NCBI RefSeq assembly: GCF_000204055.1
Contig: NW_006768794.1
Coordinates: forward strand, 675,574-739,573
Length of the DNA: 64,000 nucleotides
Direction of reading: 5' to 3'
From: Melampsora larici-populina 98AG31
Taxonomy: Eukaryota > Basidiomycota > Pucciniomycetes > Pucciniales > Melampsoraceae
Below, piece after piece: positions 46,059 through 57,223 of this stretch. Position numbers and translations under genes: made by a program. Each line of letters opens with the position of its first letter. Position 1 is the first letter of the stretch. The notes under the pieces were generated by a model. The model worked only from the letters and a program-made list of their open reading frames with translations, was not told the origin of the DNA and searched no databases.

Positions 46059-47489
46059 TTACCTAGCATTTGCGTTCTTCGGCGCTTGTGCTGCCGGCTT
46101 GTGGTTTCCCTTTTGGGTTTGGCCTGTCTGTTGGCTCGCGTGGTGTTGGCCTTGGGCCACCCAGTCCACATTCCCATGGGATGTACCGGCCTGCGCATTG
46201 CTTGTGCCTTGGTACGGCTTTGTGAAGTTGCCTTTTCCTCCACCTTGATGTCCTGCTTTACCGTATCCTCCTGAGGGCTGGTAGTATCCTCCTGACCCCC
46301 TGTTCCTTCCTCCTCTCTGTCTCCTCGATGGCTTCCAGTTTTGCGAGTCGTCGCCGTGTGACCCGCTCGCTTGGGTGTCCATCAGTTCTCCCGTGAGAAA
46401 ATCGTATCCGAACTTCGGACCTCCTGGGGCGTAGGGGTTGCCCTCGAAGCGAAGGTCTCCGGCCAGCTGTGCCTCCCACCTCGCTTCCTCTTCAACTTCC
46501 GTTTGGATGCCTCTAGGTAAGATGATCCTTTCGTGCTTCTTCTTCTTTTTCTTCTTGTCTTTCTTTGAAGTGCATCTATCTCTGAAAGTCACTGTTCTAA
46601 TGGCGAGGTGGTATCTAAGAGCTACCATCCAGGAGTTATGTTTCGTCATTAATCTGCTGATGACGTCTTTATGGTCTTCTATGTATCTGGCGTAATCCTT
46701 CATGTTGAATATCTCGGACGCGTAACGTGCCTCAAGGTCGCATGCCTGGATGAAAGCTCCGTAAGTCAACTGTCTCTCTAGGTCCCATTCCGATACGCCC
46801 GGTATGACTACGTGTTTCGAACCCGGTCGTTGCTCTCTGCTTAGGGAGTGGTAGCGGTTGATGTACGCTTTATTGAATACGGACAGTGGTACGTAGTATC
46901 GGAGGCGTTTGAATCCCTTCGCCCATGCTCGGGGTAGGTCTCGGAGCGTGAAGGAGGACAGTTTGGATCGTCTCACTTTCACCTCCTCTTGGTCGTTGTC
47001 AGAGCTATCACTTGATGAGGAGGAGGATGATGACGATGATGTGGAATCTCTCCTGTTGGATTTGCCTCCTCTAGATGAGGAGGAGGAGGATGAGTCGGAG
47101 TCGGAGGAGTCGGAGGATTCAGAAGAGTCTGATGACTCGTCTGAGGAGTCCGAGCTAGCTGGTGAGCTTGATTTCCTCCTCCCTCGCTTTTTTCTTCTCT
47201 CCTTCTCCTTCTCTTTCCCCTTCTTCTCGCTCTTTCCTTTCCTTCCTTCGTTTTTCGACTTTGATCCTTTCCTTTCCTCTTTGTCCTTCCGTCCTTTCTT
47301 TCCTAAGCTGTCTCCTTCACCGAACTTTTCATCATACTCTTTCCTCAGTTTCACCACCTTACTGAATTTCCCTTTGTTGACTGCTGCCACCATCTTGTCC
47401 ATCATAGCCTCTTTTTCGGCGAGGACCTTGCGTTTGAGGCTTTTCCCTGGGCCATCAACATCTGGGTTAAAGGTGCGGGGTAGAATCAA
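46059..47489 (-). CDS. Gag-like protein of the DIRS-like element, 476 aa
   Basis: An uninterrupted frame upstream of the reverse transcriptase on the same strand. Residues 1-105 are extremely Lys/Glu-rich and basic, and 110-165 are nearly all Ser/Asp. Residues about 175-310 (RDLPRAWAKGFKRLRYYVPL, NKAYINRYHSLSREQRPG, FNMKDYARYIEDHKDV) form the folded and probably conserved part. The C-terminus is Gly/Gln/Asn-rich. There is no zinc knuckle. Position and composition suggest a nucleic-acid-binding structural protein of the retroelement. The long open frame is notable in an element whose polymerase is damaged. Confidence 0.6.
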   Translation of the reverse strand: MILPRTFNPDVDGPGKSLKRKVLAEKEAMMDKMVAAVNKGKFSKVVKLRKEYDEKFGEGDSLGKKGRKDKEERKGSKSKNEGRKGKSEKKGKEKEKERRKKRGRRKSSSPASSDSSDESSDSSESSDSSDSDSSSSSSSRGGKSNRRDSTSSSSSSSSSSDSSDNDQEEVKVRRSKLSSFTLRDLPRAWAKGFKRLRYYVPLSVFNKAYINRYHSLSREQRPGSKHVVIPGVSEWDLERQLTYGAFIQACDLEARYASEIFNMKDYARYIEDHKDVISRLMTKHNSWMVALRYHLAIRTVTFRDRCTSKKDKKKKKKKHERIILPRGIQTEVEEEARWEAQLAGDLRFEGNPYAPGGPKFGYDFLTGELMDTQASGSHGDDSQNWKPSRRQRGGRNRGSGGYYQPSGGYGKAGHQGGGKGNFTKPYQGTSNAQAGTSHGNVDWVAQGQHHASQQTGQTQKGNHKPAAQAPKNANAR

Positions 47490-47710
47490 ATGAGGGTTTC
47501 CCCAGGACGTCAGGACTCTCTGTCATACCGGTTTTCCTGGGGTTTGGGATGAGAAGTTTCTGCCACTTCTGCCTATCACTCTAACGGTCGGTTGCGCGTC
47601 CGGAGGATTTTGTTTTGGCCTGATCATCATGGTTGCGAGAAGGGTCTAGCCTTCGTCCGGGCGTGCTCGACAGTGTATATGCACCTGGAGTCTTAGGCCA
47701 TTGGCTCTGA

Positions 47711-48274
47711 TCACGTGTACAGCTTTAAAGCGTAGTGGGGAAACCGGAAATTCCTGGTGGGTAGTCCTATGCACTTACGGGTGTTTTTCTCTATTAACCC
47801 GTCGATTTGCTCTAGCGTAGCATTCCTGTCCAGGTACTCGAGTGTGGACTCCGAGTCAGATTTGGATTCGTAGTTCTGTTTTAGGAAGGGTGAGGGGATG
47901 TTGTCCTTTCCAATTTGTTCTTCGGTTGGCGGGTTGTCCTGTGTTTTGAAGTGGTCTGCTGTGCTCTCGACCCCTTCTTCCTCACCCTCGCATTTCCTGG
48001 TCTCAAGCATCCTTCCATCTGGTTCACCTGCGCCATTGCCTCCCTCGATCAAGAACTGGTTTTTTGACATGGATTCGGCAGGTTCTTTTTGAGCGGGTTT
48101 GATTCGAGAAGCTGCTCTTCGTGCGCGTTCTTCTTGTTGTTTCCTTTTCTTGGTTTGTTGTTCCTCCTCTTTTTCGTGTTCTCTTCTCTGCTTCTCTAGT
48201 TTCTTCTCCAGTGTTTTCTGGTGTTTCTTGTAAATCTTTAGGAAGTGACCGCTGTCCTTTTCTTCTATATGCAT
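47711..48274 (-). CDS. Basic coiled-coil ORF at the 5' side of the DIRS-like element, 187 aa
   Basis: Starts MHIEEKDSGHFLKIYKKH, continues into a Lys/Glu/Arg heptad-rich coiled coil (residues about 15-60) and then an acidic Ser/Glu linker. It lies upstream of the Gag-like gene on the same strand and may be its first exon or a separate small ORF. No family recognised. Confidence 0.45.
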   Translation of the reverse strand: MHIEEKDSGHFLKIYKKHQKTLEKKLEKQRREHEKEEEQQTKKRKQQEERARRAASRIKPAQKEPAESMSKNQFLIEGGNGAGEPDGRMLETRKCEGEEEGVESTADHFKTQDNPPTEEQIGKDNIPSPFLKQNYESKSDSESTLEYLDRNATLEQIDGLIEKNTRKCIGLPTRNFRFPHYALKLYT

Positions 48275-48668
48275 TCAAAATTTTGAGTTTTAAGAAAAAG
48301 AATTACTATGAGATTACTAGAGAACTAGCGGGGAGAGAAACTGGGGAGATATCTCCTAGAGGGGAAGTCAGGTGAGGGAGTGACAGGCAGGGTGTGGGAG
48401 AGCATGAAAATTCCGGGGGAGGAAAATTCTGTTCTCTCACCCCGGGTCGCTCTAAACCCATGTGCGTAGTTAGCACGTTTCATGTCTGTTGGGTCATGGG
48501 TTTATCTCTGTCCCTCAGGCACCTGACTTCCAACACTCCTCCCGATATTGGACTCCAGAGGTACCTTCACGGGCTCGGGGTACTCTATTAATTTTTGAAA
48601 CTAATGTTGCAGCCCGGTTTCAAATCAAACCGGGCGGCGAAAACGTACAGCCCGGTCTACTATCCGGA

Positions 48669-48708
48669 AACCGGGCTTCGGGTTTTTTAAACCGGGCGCC
48701 AAATAGTG
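48669..48708 (-). repeat. Right 40-bp terminal inverted repeat of the MULE unit
   Basis: Inverse of 24707-24746. Preceded inward by further CCGGGC-type repeats from about 48607. Confidence 0.85.
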
Positions 48709-48919
48709 CTTTCCTATGTATTTAAATTTCAACTTTCTTTGACACTTCCCTCATTCAAAAACCAAAAATAGAAAGTGATCAAGGAGGATCAAGGATCGGG
48801 AATGTATCGGGAAGTATAAAGAGGTGAACGCAACAAAGTCCCACGCTGCATCTCGCACGCTTCGAGCGCAGATAAAGAGGGCCCTTCGACATGTCGTTCA
48901 TTCCCTCACACACCAAAAC

Positions 48920-49879
48920 TTGTCAGTCTCCTCCAGACCTTGCATCTTGAAATATCACATCAAGCCTGTCTCATTCTTCAACAATTACAAGAAGTTGTTA
49001 TGCTTTTCTTCAAAGTCATCATTGCTGCTGTTCTAGCAGGTCAGTGAATTCATGGACCATACCTCCATTTGTACTCCATCGTACTCAATCCTCTATCTAT
49101 TCTTACAGCCACAATCTCCACCAGCCCGGTCCAAGATGACCAACCGTAAGCAAAGCTTTAACATATTTCTCTGAACTGCTCTCAGAAACTTGACCTAATG
49201 CATGACTTGCTTGATTTCAGTGTCACTCGTGAAGTCCTACAACGTCGATTTGTAGAATTCACTCCCATCATCAAACAGAGATTGTAAGTGAATGTTATGA
49301 GCATCAACTCTCATTACTCTACTCTCCTACATCATTTGACTGATTGATATGAAACCTGTCTACACAAAACCAATCTCGCTAACTCAAGACACCTCAAAAC
49401 TCGTGACTCTGCTCCTGGACCTTCTCCTGGACCTGATGACCCCCCAACCTGCCACCCATGTGATGACAGCCCCGGTTGTTGTTGATCTGGCTAATGTCAA
49501 TGCAATCGATGTATGTGACAAGTTCAGGAGGGCTATAGGTGAACGTACACGCAGACCTGATTATAACATGCAAGGATTGCTTTCTTTCAGAATCCTCTTT
49601 TATGCATTCCCCTGACCAAAGTTTGAACTGAGCTTGCTTTCTTCATGACTTTCACCATACCAATTTGCTTTTTGTACGCCTGCTGATGTGTAAACCCAGT
49701 GATTCTATGACAATCTTGTGCCAACTTTAGTAGTTTATCATCCAAAGCTTTACTACTCTGTTTGTTCTGAAGCAATGGAAATTGGCAATGTCAAATGTGT
49801 TTGTTTAGTCTTCCTATGCACAACTTGATTTGGTCAAGGTGTCTGTTCACTTGAGTTCTTCAAAAAATCGATCTGATTC
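48920..49879 (+). repeat. Segmental duplication, copy 2 (secreted-protein locus)
   Basis: Direct repeat of 23150-24119. The 3' part past the gene has diverged by many substitutions and small indels, while the gene body is identical. Confidence 0.9.
49000..49485 (+). CDS. Small secreted protein, copy 2, 78 aa
   Basis: Four exons at 49000-49039, 49109-49145, 49221-49283 and 49389-49485, exactly parallel to copy 1 at 23229. The only coding differences I see are in the signal peptide (FFKVII in place of FFKIVI). The mature sequence, including the CHPCDDSPGCC tail, and all three introns are the same. Both copies therefore look intact and possibly expressed. Secreted, cysteine-tailed and paired around a transposon nest: a reasonable effector candidate, function unknown. 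Confidence 0.7.
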
Positions 49880-50041
49880 TGAACGTGGCCGCCTCGGAAG
49901 AGGGGCTTGCTTGAGCTTACTCACTTCCTCGCGAGGCCTCAATTCACGTACAAGTACCGACTTCTAGGCTTAAGGACCTCTATCGTGAAGTGAGAATCTT
50001 GATCGCGCACTTCACATTATCAAAGACAGAAATGTAAAGAG
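49486..50041. other. Intergenic region
   Basis: Remainder of the duplicated locus, then the presumed promoter of the next gene. No further ORF. Confidence 0.45.
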
Positions 50042-50735
50042 ATGATTTCTTCAAAAACATCGATCAAGATTCTTATCTTTCTTCTTACCATCATCGTTTC
50101 TTTTGTTCAATCAAACACTGAAATTATAAAAATCGAAAACTCAATTTCACCCTTCTTAAACCAAGAATGGTAAGTTTCTTTCTTCAATCAAACATTCTTT
50201 AAAGAGTTATCAAACAAATTCAAATATCTGTTCGTTTTTCTTCTTCGTTAGTTCTGGATCCGATGAACCTCTTTTGGTTCCAGGTTTGATTCATCTCACA
50301 ACAAATTTAACAAACCACTCAACCACCAAATCGTTTTGTCTTCACCCAAATCATATCACCACACCTAACCCTCAAACCCATCGATTTTCACCAAACTCAT
50401 TTCTTCAACACCTTACATCCATTTCAAATCATCTCTCATTTCATAATATTAAAACATATACTGTTCGTACAAGTTGGAGTGCTTCAGATCATATAGACAT
50501 CAATTTATCGTATCATCAACTTAACCGTTTAATCATCTTGATTGACTCTAATCATGATTCTTTGACGAAATCAATCGGTTTAGATGTACTTATCGAACCG
50601 GTTTATTTTGGTTTCTTACCTCAAACTTCAATTTCACTTATCATTTCTTTATTGGTTTTGGTTTACTTTTTTATTTATTTTCAAATTTATAACCAATTTG
50701 AGAAGTTTTTAAGATTGGCCATTAAAGATACTTGA
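50042..50735 (+). CDS. Type I single-pass membrane protein, unknown, 203 aa
   Basis: Two exons, 50042-50169 and 50252-50735, with GT-AG junction. The N-terminus (SIKILIFLLTIIVSFVQS) is a signal peptide. A luminal or extracellular part of about 140 residues follows, with possible N-glycosylation at NLTNHS. It ends in a hydrophobic helix (SISLIISLLVLVYFFIYF) and a short basic cytosolic tail. Topology and size recall small ER accessory subunits such as those of GPI mannosyltransferase, but I see no decisive motif and make no assignment. It is a host gene by position next to conserved genes. Confidence 0.65.
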
Positions 50736-51248
50736 AAACTTTATGAATTTTAATCAGATTTTTTCAATTCGGTTGGTTTTTTTGGATTTGTATGTAGATA
50801 TTTTATAGATTTATCAAACATCTTCTTTTGTTCCATGTAAAAGGTTTGTAAACCTTATTGTAATCAAGGTATGAACTTTTTTGATAAAAAGTTTTTCATG
50901 AAACGTATTTTCGGAGATCTGTGTCATGAAGGTATCAGGTCAGATAACATATATATATCTAATCCTTGAATTATGAGATGATGATGATACATCACCAAAC
51001 ATACAATAAACCTTGAAATAAGGTCGCAATTACGACAGGCTTGGTATATAGAATCATTCTAACATTCAAAATAATCATCTGTCTTTATCTCAAATTAATA
51101 ACTCTTGAATAAATCTCGCCACTTTTTGAAAATGTAATCTTATACCCATCAGATTCTCAACCCACAAAATCACGGTTAATTTTTTTCATTTATTTCTCCA
51201 TAATCAAGTACAGTAAACAAAAAGTAAAATTGACGATTCCACAAGTCA
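50736..51248. other. Convergent intergenic region
   Basis: 3' ends of the membrane-protein gene (plus) and the KHDC4-like gene (minus). AT-rich, no ORF. Confidence 0.5.
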
Positions 51249-53326
51249 TCAAGCAGGTGGTGGAGGAGCAGGTGCAGGTTCAGGTGGTGGTGGTGGTGCA
51301 ACCTCATCAGTAGGTGGAGGAGGAGCAGGGGCAGAAGTTTCAGGTGGAGCTGGAGGTTGTTGATCTGGTAAAGGAGGTTGTTGTTGTGATTGATACGATG
51401 TAGGCATCGTTCCTGCTGTACCACTCGCTTGGGCTTGTTGTTGATACTGAAGGTATTGTTGATACCATGCCTTATATTCAGCTCTAATGGTTTTGATAGG
51501 ATCAACATCAGTTCAACTCATTATACAATCAATTTAAAATCTCAAACTTACGAATTATAATAAGCCTGTTGTTCAGCTGTCATATTTTGGGTTTGTTGAG
51601 CATAATATTGAGCATAATATGCACTATAATCGGTGCTGGATGCTGTACCAGGAGTACCTTGACCATTTGTAGGAACAGATCCATCGGCCGATGGTAAAGG
51701 AGGTGCATCACTAGGAGGAGGTGGAACTTCTCCATTTGAAGGACGTGGAGCTTGTCCATACGGAGTTTGTTGACCAGGTTGCTGTTGTGGTCAAGAATAA
51801 AACTATCAGACATGATCGCAACGAAGAATCGAGCAAGAGTTGATTTACCATTCCAGCCATTTGTCCTGCTTGTCCTGGTTGAGCACCGAAGCCCATATAC
51901 ATAGGTTGATTAAAGACAGGTGTGTTATACTGAGCTTGTACTTGATCATTCATAGCTTTTGCTTCGGCCCATTTTTCTTTGACTACTTCTAACAAATCAT
52001 CAGCTAATTCTTTTGCTCTTAAATTCTGTGTATCATCCGGTCCACTTTTTCGAAAACACCATGAATCTCGGTCAGGTTGGAGGTTATGTTGAAGAAAGTT
52101 GACGAAAGACTTACGTGATATTGATATGCATAGGTTCAGTAGACTCAGTACCCGTGTCCGTTTCATAAAATCCAGATCCCATCCCTTTTATCTGTACTCT
52201 AGATCCAGTTTCACTTTGAATATATTTTACAAACATACCCTATCGATCAAAATCATTCGATAAATCCAATGATGATGATTAGTCAAAGCAATCAATCGAA
52301 TAAAAACGTTCGGCTTCTTACCCCTGGTCCTACTACTTTAGCTCGAACATTAAAGTTACGTAAACTTTCAAGTCCGATTTCGATTTTATGTTCTGGCCAT
52401 TTCTGACGTTCTCTAGGTTGTCTTTCACGTCTTTGATGAGTAAACCTACAAGAAAAAGAAGCAAAGAAAAAATCTCTGAGGATTTGTGAAGAAAGACGGG
52501 TACGTTCAAATGATCATGAGACATACGGTTGTTCAGTAAGTGGACCTAGATCTTGATCTATCAATTCATTCACTTTTGCAATTCCTTTATCTAATACTTC
52601 TTGAGTTGTAGCTGTTAGATGAAGATAAAGTGGTGGATCTCGATCGTTTGCCATTGTTCGATCTGGGTACCTATTTAATTGATTATCCTTGAGTGACCTG
52701 ATCGGTTTGTAGAAAAAAGAAGCTGGAGAGTGCTGACCATTGACCTTTGGTCGTTACTGAACAACCAGTCTCTTGTTGAATCTAAAACACATTTTAAATC
52801 AATAAGCTCTCTTGTGTAAAAAACTCAACATTTGATTCAGATGAAAGTGAAGATGTACCTCAGCTTGGGTTGGTCCTTTGGTCAATAGATATCGATTGCG
52901 TTGATCATTTATATCAATATCTTTAACGAATTCTGGATCATTAATTTCAGCTATATTCAAAACCAATGAAAAAGATTTCGTGTCAGGATTTGAGATATGA
53001 TTGTTGATGGTCATGAAAGATTCAGTACGTTTATCTTTTTCATATTTAGGACCTTCATTTTGTTTTGCTTTAACTGGTGTTGGAGCATATTGAGCTGCGA
53101 TCCTTGCAGCAATTGCAGCTATGATCAAAAGAAACAGAACATGGATTCTTAGTCAGTTCATGTGATCAGAGATTTAGTTGAGGGTTTGGAACATGTTTTT
53201 ATAGAACTTACCTGCTGCATCTGCTGCTCCATTTGCTTCAGATTGGATTCCAGTTTCTTCAGTTTTGATCTTCGTATTTGGACTTCCATCTGGACCACTA
53301 TCCCATTTTCGTTTTCTTTCTGCCAT
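51249..53326 (-). CDS. KHDC4/BLOM7-type KH-domain RNA-binding protein, 490 aa
   Basis: Nine exons on the minus strand: 53326-53212, 53118-52859, 52781-52738, 52670-52527, 52445-52322, 52239-52115, 52044-51849, 51781-51552 and 51483-51249. All are GT-AG and the frame is continuous. The N-terminus has a basic MAERKRKWD nuclear-type signal. Then come an AAIAARIAAQ helix (about 38-48), a first KH-like region (DINDQRNRYLLTKGPTQAE to the PPLYLHLTATTQE strand, about 95-165), and a second one (KIEIGLESLRNFNVRAKVVGP, YIQSETGSRVQIKGMGSG, about 205-265). The C-terminus is Gln/Tyr- then Pro/Ala-rich. Family knowledge: KHDC4 relatives bind RNA and take part in pre-mRNA splicing in the nucleus. The 3' splice donor of exon 3 (GTCAGC) was chosen because the alternative breaks the frame. 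Divergent with the RPC4 gene. Confidence 0.88.
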
Positions 53327-53737
53327 TTTTATGAGTGATTAGTGATTGATGTTAAGTATGTGATATTTGATGTTTGATTTGAATGAATCGATGGGTGGTG
53401 AAGTCAGTTAGTCTTGATAGTTCTTCAGTCAGTAATGGTTATTTAGAAAGTTCATCACTCGTTGGAATCCTGATGCTTTGGTCTCTGGTCAGTCATCACC
53501 TCATATACGCATAATCATCTCATATGCTTAAATCGTGTTCACCAACGTAAAATCCTGTCCAAAAGTCAGCTCAAACCTAACCCTCTCCAAGATCCGCCAA
53601 GCCACCCCGGACCCGTGACTCATGTTACAAACATCCGCGGTGTTGATCGGATCACAATCCTGCAAGAAAAATTTTATAGCGCGACCACTCTCCGACAAAC
53701 TCCACCAAAACCTTTTAATCAGTAAATCTTAATCCAG
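53327..53737. promoter_or_regulatory. Bidirectional promoter region, KHDC4-like / RPC4
   Basis: 411 bp between two divergently transcribed RNA-metabolism genes. It must hold both start regions. No motif singled out with confidence. Confidence 0.55.
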
Positions 53738-55436
53738 ATGTCAGAATTACCTGGAGCAACCTTTGCAAGAGGAGGACGTGGTGGTCGGGGAAGAGGACGA
53801 GGAAGAGGACGAGGAGCGATTTCGGAATCAGTTCCACCAATACCTCCACCCGATTCGAATGATCCACCTGGGAATTTCACATCTAATCGACCAATATCTG
53901 TAAACCCTTCTGATGCATCTGTTACAACGGCTCCTTCAAAGTTTAAACCACGGATGGTAAAACGAGTTGAAAAGGTTGAACCAATCGATTTAGATAGTCA
54001 TGATCAATCAAGTTCTAGAGGTCGTGGTAGAGGAAGAGGAAGAGGTGCTGAAAGGGGTGGAAGAGGTAGAGCTGAGATTGTGATGACTGCTAGTGGTGCA
54101 TTTGCTATGGGTCCTGCAGAAGGTGGACCGAGGACTGGTCGTATACAAGGACCAACAAGAAGTGGAATGCGAAAGATTGATAATTCGGTGACATCCACTG
54201 GACCTTCAAGTCGAGCACAAAGTGGATCAGTTACACCATGGGATGGTGGACCGAGTGATATGTTTGATCTTTATTCTGATATTGATGAAAATCCTGAAGA
54301 TGAGATGGATGGAGATGAAGGTGAAGGAGATAGAGGAAAAGTAGCTGATTTAAATGATATCTCTAATGAACATCCAATGGCTCCTCTCACTTTACCTTGG
54401 GATCCGAATCGAATTGCAGAAAGAGAAAGATTAATGGCAGAAAGAGATGCGAAATTAAGGAAACTTGCTGAACTTAAATTGAAATCAGAAGACGAGAAAC
54501 CTGTGATTGAAGGTTTAGGAGATGATTTGAAACCTAATGGTTCAAGATCGACTAATTCACCAGCTTTGTTCTCTGGTTCTGTTACACCTGCTGTCACTCG
54601 TGCTAGTACTATTACTGCTACAGAATCAGTGGTCAAGAGCGAAACTGTAGAGGAACAAACCTTGGAGGCGATGAAATCAGATGTGAAACTGAAACTTGAA
54701 CAGATAGAAGAAATGGCAACAGTTGCAGCACAGATCAGGCAAACAGCAAGTGGATTTTTGCTTAATGCCTTTCACATCTTATATTAAACTGATGACTTCC
54801 TCTTTGAAATTACAGCCTGATACCAACACCACGAGTTCAAGTTCGAAAAGCGGTCCACCATTATACATCTTTCAATTTCCTCGTCACTTTCCCCAGTTTC
54901 GTAAGGCGTCAGATATTGCCCTCAACCCACCTACAGATCCAGCAGCCGATGCAGCCACCACTGTACCTGCACGCAAGAAGCTATTGAAGAAGAAGAAACC
55001 ACAAGTAGATGATTGGGCGGGTTGGGGAAAAGGTGGACGTCGAGATGATTGCCCTGGTGTGCCTCTCGGTGAAGAAGATAAGCCTGTCGAAGGTCAAATT
55101 GGAGAATTGGTCATCAGACGGAGCGGAAGGGTTCAGATGTTGATTGGTGAAGTAGCTTATGATGTACGTCATATATTCATTTTGAATTGCTCACATACGA
55201 TATGCTTACTGATTATCGAATTACTCGACTATCTTCAGGTCTTACCGGCTGCACAGCCCACATTTCATCAAGAAGTAGCTGTCATAGATCCTAAGCCAGA
55301 GAGTAGCTTAAGAGCGATGTTTGTACTAGGACCTACCAACAAGAAATTTATTGTAGCACCTGATGTATCCAGTTTACTAGAACGTGACGAACGTGAACGG
55401 AAAGTGAAATCAGAAAAATCTTCGACTGATGTATAA
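53738..55436 (+). CDS. RPC53: RNA polymerase III subunit RPC4 (RPC53), 517 aa
   Basis: Three exons: 53738-54745, 54816-55163 and 55239-55436. The N-terminus is Arg/Gly-rich (RGGRGGRGRGRGRGRG and a second RGR block near residue 90). An acidic segment follows, then a helix AERERLMAERDAKLRKLAELK. The C-terminal domain is the conserved part: PLYIFQFPRHFPQF, EGQIGELVIRRSGRVQMLIG, and FHQEVAVID followed by GPTNKKFIVAPDVSSLL. This is the RPC4 family signature. The protein pairs with RPC5/RPC37 in the TFIIF-like part of RNA polymerase III, in the nucleus. The first intron begins GCAAGT after an exon in phase 0 and ends TTACAG, so it is a GC-AG intron; no GT donor keeps the frame. Intact and single-copy in the window. 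Confidence 0.92.
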
Positions 55437-57223
55437 TAAGTTCATTGTGTGAATTGTTTTTTCTCCTCTTTTTTGATGGGCGAAGGGAGTCGTAAGATTC
55501 ATTGCTGCCCGATCACCTTTCATGTGTCAGTAATCCTGTATCATATCGCGTCCATTTTGAAACCTTGCCAGTCTTGGCCCTTCAAAAGTCACAGCACTGC
55601 CACTACCATACATATGCATTCTTGATGTCAGAATGACTTACATAGTGGATGGCTTTTGTTTCCAGACAGGTGATTTTGGAATTTTCGTTCCGTATACTGT
55701 AACTCGGCAGAACCTTGTATAGCTCAGAGTCCACACCTAACTCACCTTGAAACATCAAGCTGATTGAAGATCATTCAGTTCACTGCTGTACATGTGTGCT
55801 CGATGTTTTGATTACCACCAAAAACTTATGCATCCTGAAACTCCATTCACAATGAGTTTTGACTTTTGACTTATGGAATGAGAGTGAGGTTGAGGTTGAA
55901 GACTTTATTGATCCGATTTGATTGGCATTGTATTGATCTCATTTCGAATGATTGCATTGATTGATGTGACAATCTGAATCAGAAGGAAGATTAATCTATT
56001 GTTTTCCATCTGGAGAACTGTTTCATGCCAAGGTGTTCAAGAAAGAAAAATACGTATGAAAATGCTCTTCCCTATGAAGGGTAAGATTTTGACGGTATGT
56101 GTTCAATTTTTTGGGCAGGATTCTAAATGTTGGAGATGTGGGATCTGGCAAATGGGCGCCCACTTGGTCAGTGTGCACAGGTGTCATGATGCAAAGCTTT
56201 ATATAACGTGAACGAGGATCTAGCTTCAATTCATGGTTGAAGAAGAACTCGGTCCCATGTCTTTTGATGACTTCAACTTAGGTTTTAAGCAAGGGCACGT
56301 CCTCCGAAGAAAGAGCGCGCCCGTGACACGCCATTTTGACCACAGTCATATAGCCAGGATGATTGTCTCAAAGAACCCTGGGTACTTGTTAAACTTATGA
56401 TTGGAAGGTATCCTGCCTGAACAAATTAGTTCTTGATTTTTTGCGAGACTATGACAGCATGGTTGGAGCATTCGGATGATAAGGGCAGATCAAAGGGTAA
56501 AAGGGAGCACTTACTCGAATGGTGAGCATTTATCGGTATTTGCATTTGGCGGTATTTGTTAAACTCATGATTGAAAGATCCCGCGTCAGGAAAATTGACC
56601 ATGAGTGTTTGTGAGGTTATGAAAGCATGATTGGAACATTCGGATGACGAGGGCAAATCAAAGGGAAATAAGGGAGCACTTACTCCACTGGTCAGCATAT
56701 CTGAGGTGGATCTGGGCAGAAGGGTTTTTCAACCCTTCAAGTGATACTCTTAAAGAAGCTTTCATTAAAAGATCACCGTCGAACCCCGTCACTAAATCGA
56801 TTGGGTGGTACTCTCTACCAGATATGGATTTTCCTAGGGAGATGAAGTGATTAAATCTCAGCTCGAGTAGCCTTCCTGTGATGCCGATGACTTTGAGGCC
56901 CCTGTAAGGTTAGTAGACCCATGCCACTTTCTGTGATAGGGTAATCTCTTTACATACTTCGGGCGATACAATCTGGTTGGACGAAGCGCACCATGCTGAG
57001 CACTGGGTCTTTCGCGGCAAATTTTAACACACTTCAAAAGCTATAAAACCTCAGGTATGTTGGTGATTTTTATTTACTATCACCACCGCATCTCTTCTTT
57101 CCAAGCAACGAGCATAGATCTTTTGTTTTTCCAGCACTTTACTTCTTCACACTTCCCTGGCAGGACTACATCTTTTCAAATTTCTTTTTTGTTAACATCT
57201 TTGAACTTCATCTCCATCAAAAA
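55437..57223. other. Intergenic region with 170-bp tandem duplication
   Basis: About 1.8 kb without a supported gene. 56386-56555 and 56556-56700 are imperfect direct copies (TTGTTAAACT ... GGGAGCACTTACTC). The last 200 bp before 57224 should hold the promoter and 5' leader of the secreted-protein gene. Confidence 0.5.
56386..56700 (+). repeat. Two-copy tandem repeat, period 170 bp
   Basis: Copy 1 from 56386 and copy 2 from 56556 share most bases, including TTCGGATGA and the GGGAGCACTTACTC word at the end. Several indels. Confidence 0.75.

Larger units (their letters stand above)
24707..48708. mobile_element. Degenerate Mutator-like (MULE) element with nested insertions, 24 kb
   Basis: A 40-bp inverted repeat starting CACTATTTGGCGCCCGG bounds the unit: 24707-24746 at the left and 48669-48708 inverted at the right. 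Inside both ends, AAACCGGGC words recur. The interior holds fragments of one MULE-type protein gene at 25627-27359, 39211-42354 and 43170-43465. The fragments are separated by an 11.85-kb Tnp2-related element and an 815-bp CACTA MITE, with a decayed DIRS-like retroelement downstream. No target-site duplication could be found at the outer ends (left flank TTTAA, right flank CTTTCC), so assignment of these repeats to the MULE rests on position and shared subterminal words. Although the repeat begins CACTA, it is not treated as a CACTA element because a 3-bp duplication is absent. Confidence 0.65.

Noticed and set aside
46909..47493. Long plus-strand frame opposite the Gag-like gene
   Set aside because: It mirrors the Ser/Glu/Lys-rich low-complexity part of the minus-strand gene; no independent coding character.
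24707..48708. Outer 40-bp inverted repeat read as a second full CACTA element because it starts CACTA
   Set aside because: No 3-bp duplication (TAA at the left, CTT at the right), and the outermost split gene inside is MULE-type. The CACTA start is probably coincidence.
55999..56850. Several short frames around the 170-bp tandem repeat
   Set aside because: They are not shared between the two repeat copies and show no domain or signal peptide.
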